The position numbers were made by a program, and so were the translations under genes. The notes beneath the pieces were generated by a model that saw nothing but the letters and a program-made list of their open reading frames with translations, was not told the DNA's origin and did not search any database. Of a stretch of 10,310 bases of DNA, positions 1 through 6,019 are shown one piece after another (the first letter of the stretch is position 1; every line of letters starts with the position of its first letter). Origin of the DNA: CAIZGX01 sp044349305 (GTDB lineage: Bacteria; Bacteroidota; Bacteroidia; Flavobacteriales_D; Sanyastnellaceae); assembly GCA_044349305.1 (NCBI GenBank), contig JBIKRF010000082.1:1-10310 (forward strand), written 5' to 3'.

Positions 1-180
1 CAAAACCCTTGGCAGTCGAACACGTTGGAATGGACTACTCCAGTTCAGCACGTTCACGGAAACTGGCCAGGTGCGCTTCCTGAAGTTCATCGTTGGGCTT
101 ACGACTATTCGAACCCTGAACACGAAGAAGATTTCGTTCCTCAGGTTGTTCCAATGAAACCTGGAGAGCACGCTCATTAA
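1..180 (+). CDS. ctaD: Cytochrome c oxidase subunit I, C-terminal end (partial)
   Basis: Only the last 59 codons and the stop are inside the window; the gene begins before base 1. The reading frame is open from the first base and ends in TAA at 178-180. The residues NPWQSNTLEW, then HGNWPGALPEV, YDYSNP and DFVPQ near the end match the tail that follows the last membrane helix of haem-copper oxidase subunit I in Bacteroidota. The family is the catalytic subunit of the terminal oxidase, which reduces oxygen and pumps protons in the inner membrane. The haem and copper ligands lie upstream of the window, so activity and oxidase subtype cannot be judged here. A strong intrinsic terminator begins 20 bases after the stop, so this is probably the last gene of its operon. 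Confidence 0.85.
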   Translation, partial: QNPWQSNTLEWTTPVQHVHGNWPGALPEVHRWAYDYSNPEHEEDFVPQVVPMKPGEHAH

Positions 181-200
181 TGAACGACTTCAATAAAATT

Positions 201-236
201 AAAAATCCGTATCTTAGAACGATGCGGATTTTTTTT
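201..236 (+). terminator. Intrinsic terminator of the oxidase operon
   Basis: Bases 201-213 (AAAAATCCGTATC) pair with 221-233 (GATGCGGATTTTT), giving a 13-bp stem with one G-T wobble (210/224) and a 7-base loop (214-220). The right arm runs into a T tract at 229-236. This is a textbook rho-independent terminator placed shortly after the oxidase stop codon. The ATG at 222 of the next gene lies in the right arm, so the terminator overlaps the translation start of the downstream protein. Confidence 0.8.
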
Positions 237-866
237 GTAATACTTTTTTGTTCGCTTTTGCAATTGACGAAAGCACAGCCCATAAATCTTAAAGATTCTT
301 TAAAGGGTGTGTTCGACGAGATGCCTAAGGCTACTGCTAAGTGGGATAATTGGGGCACTCTAATTGGTGGTCGAACTTTCAAGACGCAAGCAATAAAAGT
401 TGGTGCCGAGTTTAATAAAGTGTTGGTGCTTGGCGTGGGCTACAATTGGCTTTCAAATGGCGTTTATTCATACAAAAACATAGAAGGCATATCTCGTTTA
501 TGTGAATTCGAGCTGCATTATTTTGGACCGTACGCAGAATTCGATTTTTATAAAAATGGACATTGGAAAGGAACCTTACCGATTCAACTGGGATTTGGGA
601 AGAGTTTTTTACGATATACAGACGCCTATGGTAATAGAATGAAAATTAATGAGGGACATGTTTTGCTGTATGAGCCAGCTATGAGTTTTAGTTATGACAT
701 AGCAAATTTGTTTGAAATAGGAGCTGGTTTTGGTTACAGAATTATGCTTAAAAACAACAATTCAATAGATCAGCGCTTAACTTCACCCAACTTTGTTGTG
801 CGGTTGAGTATAAATCCATACGGGTGGGCCGAATTGCTGCATTTGAATGAATGGATAGGGAAATAA
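222..866 (+). CDS. Secreted or outer-membrane beta-rich protein of unknown function
   Basis: This 214-residue protein begins with a clear type I signal peptide: MRIFFVILF, a hydrophobic core, then a likely cut after TKA before QP. The mature part is rich in alternating aromatic and hydrophobic stretches with glycines (for example VLVLGVGYNW, HYFGPYAEF, IQLGFGKSF, IGAGFGYRI), as in small outer-membrane beta-barrels of Bacteroidota. I cannot assign a family or function. The Cys in the signal region does not form a lipobox. I chose the ATG at 222 because it puts the signal peptide at the N terminus. An in-frame ATG at 180 overlaps the oxidase stop (TAATG) and would add 14 polar residues in front. 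By eye the gene is more AT-rich than its neighbours. The start sits inside a terminator hairpin, so expression may depend on read-through. ruvB follows 20 bases downstream. Confidence 0.7.
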   Translation: MRIFFVILFCSLLQLTKAQPINLKDSLKGVFDEMPKATAKWDNWGTLIGGRTFKTQAIKVGAEFNKVLVLGVGYNWLSNGVYSYKNIEGISRLCEFELHYFGPYAEFDFYKNGHWKGTLPIQLGFGKSFLRYTDAYGNRMKINEGHVLLYEPAMSFSYDIANLFEIGAGFGYRIMLKNNNSIDQRLTSPNFVVRLSINPYGWAELLHLNEWIGK

Positions 867-886
867 TGAAATCTAAGTAAGAAGTT

Positions 887-1906
887 ATGAGTGAAGATTT
901 CGATATAAGAGACGAGGCAGAGGGAACAACGGATAAGGATTTAGAGCGAGTACTGAGGCCCAAATCTTTTGAAGATTTTACGGGTCAAAGACAAGTTCTA
1001 GAGAACCTACAAATCTTTGTTCAAGCTGCGAAGTTAAGAGGAGAATCGTTGGATCACGTGTTGCTTCATGGCCCTCCTGGCTTGGGTAAAACCACCTTGG
1101 CCTACATTGTCTCGCTGGAAATGGGCGTGGGAATTAAAACCACATCGGGTCCTGTTTTGGATAAGCCTGCAGATCTTGCCGGATTACTTACTAATCTTGA
1201 AGCAAACGATGTATTGTTCATTGATGAAATTCATAGATTAAGTCCAGTTGTAGAAGAGTATCTCTACAGTGCAATGGAAGATTTTTGCATTGACTTAGTG
1301 ATTGACACTGGACCGAATGCTCGTTCGGTTCAAATTAATTTGAATCCGTTTACACTTGTTGGAGCCACCACTCGAAGTGGATTGTTGACCGCCCCTTTGC
1401 GCGCGCGTTTCGGAATTAACGCGAGACTTTCTTATTACGATTCGAAGACATTAACAGACATTGTAGAGCGTAGCTCTGCTATTTTGAAAATTCCAATTAC
1501 ACCAGATGCGGCTTATGAAATAGCGCGTAGAAGTCGCGGTACGCCGCGTATTGCGAATGCGTTGCTTCGTCGTGTTAGAGATTTTGCTCAGATTAAAGGC
1601 GATGGAACCATTGAAATAAACATCACTCAAATGGCATTGAATGCGCTGAATGTTGATACACTTGGACTTGATGAAATGGACAACAAGATTTTGATGACCA
1701 TGATGAATAAGTTCAACGGTGGTCCTGTTGGACTTACAACAATAGCTACAGCTGTGGGTGAAGATGCTGGTACCATTGAAGAGGTGTATGAACCGTTCTT
1801 GATTCAAGAAGGTTTTCTAACGCGCACACCTCGTGGAAGACAATTGACAGATCTGACTTACAAGCATCTGGGGAAGATTAGAAATAATCCTGGCGAATTG
1901 TTCTAG
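887..1906 (+). CDS. ruvB: Holliday junction branch migration ATPase RuvB
   Basis: RuvB is the hexameric AAA+ motor that, with RuvA, drives branch migration of Holliday junctions in recombinational repair. At 339 residues it has the usual family length. Visible motifs are Walker A GPPGLGKT (62-69), Walker B with FIDEIH (111-116), sensor 1 in GATTR (159-163), the arginine-finger segment LRARFG (171-176), sensor 2 in RGTPRIAN (217-224), and the C-terminal winged-helix DNA-binding region ending near RTPRGRQL (313-320). All key residues look intact. ATG at 887 gives the expected N terminus (DEAEG, then LRPKSFEDFTGQ); no clear Shine-Dalgarno precedes it. The stop TAG overlaps the GTG start of queG by one base, implying a shared transcript and probably coupled translation. 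ruvA and ruvC are not in the window. Confidence 0.97.
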   Translation: MSEDFDIRDEAEGTTDKDLERVLRPKSFEDFTGQRQVLENLQIFVQAAKLRGESLDHVLLHGPPGLGKTTLAYIVSLEMGVGIKTTSGPVLDKPADLAGLLTNLEANDVLFIDEIHRLSPVVEEYLYSAMEDFCIDLVIDTGPNARSVQINLNPFTLVGATTRSGLLTAPLRARFGINARLSYYDSKTLTDIVERSSAILKIPITPDAAYEIARRSRGTPRIANALLRRVRDFAQIKGDGTIEINITQMALNALNVDTLGLDEMDNKILMTMMNKFNGGPVGLTTIATAVGEDAGTIEEVYEPFLIQEGFLTRTPRGRQLTDLTYKHLGKIRNNPGELF

Positions 1907-2820
1907 TGTCTGCGACGTCTGAACATACGCGTATTGTTAAGGAAATTGCAAGTCAATTGGGATTTGCTCATTGCGGTATTTCCAAAGCTGAATTTTTGGA
2001 GGAAGAAGCTCCTCGACTAGAGCAATGGCTGAAGCAGAATATGCATGGCGAAATGCGGTATATGGAAGGTCACTTCGATAAGCGCTTAGATCCAACTATA
2101 CTTGTTCCTGGTGCAAAAAGCGTAGTGTCACTTATGTTCAATTACTATCCGAAAGAAGTTCAATCTTCACATCTTCCCAAGATTTCAAAATACGCTTGGG
2201 GAGAGGATTACCATGTTGTAGTGAAAGACAAATTGTTTCAATTTGTAGAGCATATCCGAGAGCGAATAGGTGATGTAAATGGAAGAGTTTTCGTTGATAG
2301 CGCTCCTGTGTTAGAGAAAGCGTGGGCCGCAAAATCTGGATTGGGTTGGGTTGGAAAAAACAGCAATTTGATTTCAAAACAGAAAGGCTCTTTTTTCTTT
2401 TTAGCAGAATTAATTCTCGATTTGAATTTAGATGCAGACGGAATTGTTACGGATCACTGCGGAACGTGCACCGCATGCATAGATGCTTGTCCGACCGGTG
2501 CCATTGTGGGTGATCGTATAGTTGATGGAAGTAAATGCATTTCGTATTTCACTATTGAATTGAAGGAGAATGTTCCAAGTGAGTGGAAGGAAAAGCTCGA
2601 TGGTTGGGCGTTCGGATGCGATGTCTGCCAAGATGTTTGTCCGTGGAATCGCTTTTCAATTCATCACAATGAACAGCGTTTTTTTGCCGGGCCAGAACGC
2701 TTGAATCTTTCGAAAAATGAATGGAAGGAAATGACTGCAGAAACTTTTCAAGCGGTATTTGGAAAGACACCGCTTATGCGAGCGGGTTTGGCGCACATTC
2801 AATCGACAATCGCAGATTAA
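1906..2820 (+). CDS. queG: Epoxyqueuosine reductase QueG
   Basis: QueG is the cobalamin- and iron-sulfur-dependent enzyme that reduces epoxyqueuosine to queuosine at position 34 of GUN-anticodon tRNAs, the last step of queuosine synthesis. The 304-residue protein has the N-terminal cobalamin-binding region with YAWGEDYH (96-103), the conserved Asp in VFVDSAPVLEK (D131, matching the proposed catalytic Asp of the family), and GWVGKNSNLIS (147-157). Two 4Fe-4S clusters are supported by C185, C188, C191, C195 and C211, C238, C241, C245. There is no long C-terminal HEAT-like extension, so this is the short form. The start is GTG at 1906, overlapping the ruvB stop (TAGTG). The reading frame and the typical N terminus (HTRIVKEIASQLGF) support it. 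The 3' end overlaps folC on the other strand. Confidence 0.95.
   Translation: MSATSEHTRIVKEIASQLGFAHCGISKAEFLEEEAPRLEQWLKQNMHGEMRYMEGHFDKRLDPTILVPGAKSVVSLMFNYYPKEVQSSHLPKISKYAWGEDYHVVVKDKLFQFVEHIRERIGDVNGRVFVDSAPVLEKAWAAKSGLGWVGKNSNLISKQKGSFFFLAELILDLNLDADGIVTDHCGTCTACIDACPTGAIVGDRIVDGSKCISYFTIELKENVPSEWKEKLDGWAFGCDVCQDVCPWNRFSIHHNEQRFFAGPERLNLSKNEWKEMTAETFQAVFGKTPLMRAGLAHIQSTIAD
2770..2785. repeat. Short inverted repeat in the queG 3' end
   Basis: CCGCT (2770-2774) and AGCGG (2781-2785) flank TATGCG, giving a 5-bp stem within the last 51 bases of queG. No T tract follows on either strand, so it is at best a weak hairpin for transcripts arriving from folC. Confidence 0.25.
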
Positions 2821-4040
2821 TCTTCTTCCGGAAGAATTTCAGCAACCGTGAAAATGGATCCTGTGACAACAATTAAATCTTCTTTCGAACTTGCTGCTTT
2901 CGCAGCGTCTAAACCCGAATGAACATTCGGGTAGCAATTTCCTTTCAACATAAAATCTGAAGCTTTTGTTTGAAGCTCCTCTTTCGAAAGAGCACGAGGA
3001 ATGTCGGCTTGAACGAAATAGTATTCCGCTTCTTTTGGAAGTAGTGAGAGAACTTGTGAATGGTCCTTGTCGTTCACCATTCCAATTACAATGTGAAGTT
3101 TATGGAAGGAAAGTGTTTGTATTTTTTCAACCAAAAAATTAATTCCTTCTTCGTTGTGCGCTACTTCTGCGACGGTTAATGGTTCGGTTGCAAGGACCTG
3201 CCAACGTCCCATTAGATGCGTGTTTTCAATCACGCGAAGAAATCCTTCAGCAATATTTTCATTCGAAATATTCCAATTCAATTTTTGAAGTTGAAGTAGA
3301 ATTCCGAAGGAAGTTTTTTCATTGAAAAGTTGATAGCTTCCTTCGAGCGCTGATTTTGGAGGAAGGAGAGAAGCGCTTATTGTTAGCGGTGCGTTTTTTA
3401 GTTTCGCTATTTCAATAATTTCTTGACGCGCACCTGATGGAATTTCACCAAGAACAATTGGAATGTTCTCTTTGATGATACCTGCTTTTTCTTTCGCAAT
3501 TAATTCGAGCGTATCTCCAAGAAACTGGGTATGATCCAGACTAATGGATGTAATGGCTGTCACGACGGGTTGAACAATGTTCGTGCTGTCAAGTCTTCCA
3601 CCCATACCTACTTCAATGACTGCGATGTCTACTTCTTCTTCTGCAAAGTAGTGAAAGGCAAGTGCCGTGGTAATTTCGAAGAACGAAGGCTCAATGTTTT
3701 TCCATGATTCTTTCGATTGCTTAACGAAGTTCGCAACGAAGGAAGGATCTATTTTTTTTCCGTTCACGCGAATGCGTTCACGGTAGTCTTTGAGATGAGG
3801 AGATGTGAATAGTCCAACCTTGTACCCGGCTTCCATTAAAACCGATGCCGTGAGGTGAGAGGTGGATCCTTTTCCGTTTGAGCCAGCGATGTGCACGACT
3901 GGAAATTTCAAATGCGGATTTCCGAGTGCTTCACAAAGCTGAGAGATGTTGCCAATGTCGGGTTTGTAAGCAGCAGCGCCTATGCGATGAAACATAGGCA
4001 GCTGCGAAAAAAGATATGCTACGGCTTCGTCGTAAGTCAC
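2817..4040 (-). CDS. folC: Folylpolyglutamate synthase / dihydrofolate synthase FolC
   Basis: FolC is the cytosolic Mur-ligase-like enzyme that joins glutamate to dihydropteroate and extends folate polyglutamate tails using ATP. The 407-residue protein shows the P-loop GSNGKGST (53-60), FTSPHL (78-83), RERIRVNG (87-94), EVGMGGRLDSTN (143-154), SLDHTQFLG (167-175), AKEKAGIIK (182-190), the MGRWQV region (277-282) and AHNEEG (294-299). Whether it is truly bifunctional cannot be read from sequence alone, but a single FolC usually does both jobs in bacteria. The start is GTG at 4038-4040, only 4 bases after the stop of the tonB-like gene; the N-terminal residues FSQLPMFHRIGAAAYK fit the family, so a later ATG would truncate it. 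In the motif usually written D-x-x-H-N the Asp is Glu (E292). It ends overlapping queG tail to tail. Confidence 0.95.
   Translation of the reverse strand: MTYDEAVAYLFSQLPMFHRIGAAAYKPDIGNISQLCEALGNPHLKFPVVHIAGSNGKGSTSHLTASVLMEAGYKVGLFTSPHLKDYRERIRVNGKKIDPSFVANFVKQSKESWKNIEPSFFEITTALAFHYFAEEEVDIAVIEVGMGGRLDSTNIVQPVVTAITSISLDHTQFLGDTLELIAKEKAGIIKENIPIVLGEIPSGARQEIIEIAKLKNAPLTISASLLPPKSALEGSYQLFNEKTSFGILLQLQKLNWNISNENIAEGFLRVIENTHLMGRWQVLATEPLTVAEVAHNEEGINFLVEKIQTLSFHKLHIVIGMVNDKDHSQVLSLLPKEAEYYFVQADIPRALSKEELQTKASDFMLKGNCYPNVHSGLDAAKAASSKEDLIVVTGSIFTVAEILPEED
2823..2836. repeat. Perfect 14-bp palindrome at the queG/folC convergent junction
   Basis: TTCTTCCGGAAGAA reads identically on both strands and starts 3 bases after the queG stop, within the last codons of folC. 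As RNA it could fold as a 5-bp stem with a CCGG loop. It lacks a T tract, so a role in termination is uncertain; part of it encodes the folC C-terminal PEED residues. Confidence 0.4.
2893..2932. repeat. Two adjacent hairpin-forming inverted repeats in the folC 3' end
   Basis: GCTGC-TTTC-GCAGC lies at 2893-2906. ACCCGAATG-AA-CATTCGGGT, with perfect 9-base arms, lies at 2913-2932. Both are inside folC coding sequence but antisense to any queG read-through transcript, so they could help end or protect that transcript. No strong T tract follows. Confidence 0.35.
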
Positions 4041-4044
4041 AAGA

Positions 4045-4830
4045 TTATTTAACGGCTAGTACAATCGTAATGGTTCCGTTCTGAGGAATGCTGCTGTTCG
4101 AAGAAGTAAACGAACATTTTTTAGCAGCTTCAATGGCGAGCGCATGATTGAATGCAACATCGGTCGTGATGTTAGATTTCGCAACTGTTGCATTGGTCAC
4201 TCTTCCGTTTTTATCTACTGTAATGCTCACAACGACTTCTCCGTTGGCAGTAGGTTTTTTGTTGGTACTAGGACCAGACAAACTGCCTCTTCCTTTTAAT
4301 GACCAACTTGTTCCATTGCCAAATCCATTTCCTGTGAATTTTCCTGATCCAGGTCCGTTGCCTCCGCCATCACCTCCACCTGAGCCTCCGCCTGAACCTC
4401 CGTTTCCTCCGCCAGTGCTTGCATCACTTCCATCACCGCCACTTCCGTTGAGTTGATTTAGCATGTTGTCCAGTGCAGACTGTTTAGGATTGTTTTGAGC
4501 AGTTTGAGTGCTTTCCGTAGTGGGTTTGCTTTGATGCTCTTCGGGAGTTTTACTTTGAGAAATTGTGGGTGCTGAAATATCTGCACCGACATATGTTTCA
4601 GGCATAGGAGCAAATGCAATTTCAACCGGTTCTATTGCTCCGCCGACATCACCCTCAGCTGCACCTTGCCCCTCACCAACAGGATTTCCACCACCGCCAC
4701 CACCAGGTTCTTCTTCTTTTTCAATGGGAGGAGACGAAGCAAGTAAAAGAAAAACTAAGAAGAGAATGAGCAAGTGAACTCCTCCGCTTGTTGCAGCCCC
4801 AATAATTTTATTTTTCTTTTCTTCGGTCAT
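4045..4830 (-). CDS. tonB: TonB-like energy transducer with glycine-rich linker
   Basis: This 261-residue protein has a short cytoplasmic N terminus, one membrane helix (about 16-32), a long periplasmic low-complexity region and a compact C-terminal domain (about 196-261) with VVVSITVDKNGRVTNATV, as in the TonB C-terminal fold. S15 and H19 keep the spacing of the Ser/His pair (S16, H20) in the E. coli TonB helix that couples to ExbB/ExbD. The linker is unusual: a GGGGGG run near 43-48 and a Gly/Ser/Asp/Asn-rich stretch at about 130-173, rather than the Pro/Lys-rich spacer of enterobacterial TonB. It follows exbB and exbD, with its ATG overlapping the exbD stop (TAATG), and precedes folC. It should pass proton-motive-force energy to outer-membrane TonB-dependent transporters; a TolA-like role in envelope integrity is an alternative. 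The linker DNA also yields long proline-rich frames on the other strand, which I treat as artefacts. Confidence 0.85.
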   Translation of the reverse strand: MTEEKKNKIIGAATSGGVHLLILFLVFLLLASSPPIEKEEEPGGGGGGNPVGEGQGAAEGDVGGAIEPVEIAFAPMPETYVGADISAPTISQSKTPEEHQSKPTTESTQTAQNNPKQSALDNMLNQLNGSGGDGSDASTGGGNGGSGGGSGGGDGGGNGPGSGKFTGNGFGNGTSWSLKGRGSLSGPSTNKKPTANGEVVVSITVDKNGRVTNATVAKSNITTDVAFNHALAIEAAKKCSFTSSNSSIPQNGTITIVLAVK

Positions 4831-5228
4831 TAGTTTGCTTTTTCAGTTGCAATGAACGGCGTTCCTCCAATTTGTTGAATACCTGAAAATATTTCAATTG
4901 TCTCTCCAGTCGGAACCGATTTGTCTACGCGTAATAACACACGTTTGTCATCTGAACTGTTCAGTTTTTCTTGAAGCTGAGTTAAGATGACTGCTTTTTC
5001 AGATGGGGATCCGTTCAAGCTATAAGCCATGTCTTTTGTAATTGTGATAGATAATCCTGCTGGATTTTCTTTTCCGTTGCCTGCTTGAGGCTTGTCGATT
5101 TGTGCAGACAATTCTTGCACAGCACCGGCACTGGCAATAATGAAAAAGATAAGCAGCATGAAGATGATATCAGAGAGTGTGGACATGCCAGACTCAATGT
5201 GTACTTTGTGTTTTCTTCCGAAGTTCAT
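4830..5228 (-). CDS. exbD: ExbD/TolR biopolymer transport protein
   Basis: ExbD is the small stator protein that, with ExbB, forms the inner-membrane proton channel driving TonB. The 132-residue protein has a short basic N terminus, one membrane helix (about 18-34, LSDIIFMLLIFFIIAS) carrying the conserved protonatable Asp at D20, and a periplasmic domain (about 55-130) with LLRVDKSVPTGE and the final GGTPFIATEK. All expected elements are present and the length is typical. ATG at 5226-5228 is set by a perfect AGGAGG four bases upstream. exbB ends 11 bases before this start, and the stop overlaps the tonB start by one base. Confidence 0.93.
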   Translation of the reverse strand: MNFGRKHKVHIESGMSTLSDIIFMLLIFFIIASAGAVQELSAQIDKPQAGNGKENPAGLSITITKDMAYSLNGSPSEKAVILTQLQEKLNSSDDKRVLLRVDKSVPTGETIEIFSGIQQIGGTPFIATEKAN

Positions 5229-5232
5229 GGTG

Positions 5233-5238
5233 CCTCCT
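5233..5238 (-). promoter_or_regulatory. Perfect Shine-Dalgarno before exbD
   Basis: The - strand reads AGGAGG-CACC-ATG between the exbB stop and the exbD start. It is the only such perfect site I see before any gene in this window; the other starts have weak or no complementarity. Bacteroidota ribosomes usually make little use of this sequence, so its presence may mark special translational control of exbD. Confidence 0.7.
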
Positions 5239-5239
5239 A

Positions 5240-5908
5240 TTAGTTCATGGGTTCGTCGAGAATGTCTACAAACTCTACAGCGTGAGATTCCATGGTGTTT
5301 ACCAATCTTCCAATGCGCGTTACCAAGGTGTTGTATGCAACGTAAGCCAACATACCCACAACCAATCCTGCAGCAGAGGAAATCATTTTAATGTAAAGAC
5401 CTTGAGAAACTACTCCGATTTCAATTTTACCCACATTCGATATGTCGTGGAAGATGGTAATTACTCCGATAACTGTTCCTAAGAACCCGAACATAGGCGC
5501 AATAGAAGCGATGATGGCTAAGATGGAAGTGTTCTTTTCCAAATTAGAAATTTCTAATTTTCCAGAATTCTCAACTGCGCTCTTAATGTCTTCAAGCGGT
5601 TTGCCTATGCGGGCAATTCCTTTTCCAATCATGCGTGCTACAGGAGTGTTGGTTGTTACGCAAAGATTTTTTGCAGCATCCAATTTCCCTTGATTGATAT
5701 ATTGCTTAATGTTCGTCATGAAGTTCGACTCTTCCTTATTTGCTTTCGCAACAGTTAGCCATCTTTCGACGAAGATGTAAATGGTGATCACGCTCATGAT
5801 TAAAAGCGGAATGTAGATGTACCAACCTTTAAGAACTAAATCTGTGATTGATAGTTTTTCAGAACTTGCAGCAACAGGTGCTTGAAGAAATAAAATAGCT
5901 GACTCCAT
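5240..5908 (-). CDS. exbB: ExbB/TolQ/MotA-family proton channel protein
   Basis: ExbB is the main inner-membrane scaffold of the Ton motor, forming a pentamer around ExbD. From the ATG at 5906-5908 the protein has 222 residues. It has a first membrane helix about 31-48 (YIPLLIMSVITIYIFVE), a cytoplasmic region, and two further helices about 128-153 and 175-194. The family motif GFLGTVIG is at 141-148 and SSAAGLVVG at 178-186, so the channel-lining segments look intact. A TTG at 5944 would extend the frame by 12 residues, but the ATG gives the usual N terminus and I prefer it. No Shine-Dalgarno is visible; the upstream bases are AT-rich. It heads the exbB-exbD-tonB-folC block and probably has its own promoter in the gap before dnaE. 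A TolQ role cannot be excluded by sequence alone. Confidence 0.93.
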   Translation of the reverse strand: MESAILFLQAPVAASSEKLSITDLVLKGWYIYIPLLIMSVITIYIFVERWLTVAKANKEESNFMTNIKQYINQGKLDAAKNLCVTTNTPVARMIGKGIARIGKPLEDIKSAVENSGKLEISNLEKNTSILAIIASIAPMFGFLGTVIGVITIFHDISNVGKIEIGVVSQGLYIKMISSAAGLVVGMLAYVAYNTLVTRIGRLVNTMESHAVEFVDILDEPMN

Positions 5909-6019
5909 AATTTTTCGAATCTGTGTGTTTATTGTAACGCTCAAATTTGAAAAGAATTGCCCGACTTTTTTTTCGATTCGAATTGGAGTTATTCAGAAGG
6001 CCTGGTTGATAGAACGTGT
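5909..6019. other. Gap between dnaE and exbB with a 10-bp palindrome
   Basis: This 111-base gap is the longest in the window. It holds a perfect palindrome TCAAATTTGA (5941-5950), an A/T tract (5966-5973) and two TTCGAA sites (5914 and 5977). On the - strand the palindrome contains CAAATTTG, one mismatch from the Bacteroidota -7 consensus TAnnTTTG and 33 bases upstream of the exbB ATG. I see no good -33 TTG, so promoter activity is only suggested. No hairpin with a following T tract marks the end of dnaE. Confidence 0.35.

Noticed and set aside
222..866. Lipoprotein assignment for the secreted protein
   Set aside because: The Cys in VILFC has Phe at the -1 position and lies in the middle of the hydrophobic core, so it does not fit a lipobox. 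A cut after TKA is more plausible.
1451..1807. 118-codon - strand frame inside ruvB
   Set aside because: It lies opposite the intact RuvB sensor 2 and winged-helix coding region and its translation shows no domain-like pattern.
4148..4777. Proline-rich frames on the + strand opposite the tonB-like gene
   Set aside because: They are the complement of glycine codons in the TonB linker. They have no recognisable domain or ribosome site, and the - strand frame has a clear membrane helix and C-terminal domain.
5909..5944. TTG start extending exbB by 12 residues
   Set aside because: The ATG at 5906-5908 gives the usual ExbB N terminus. The extension has no family support and no ribosome site in front of the TTG.
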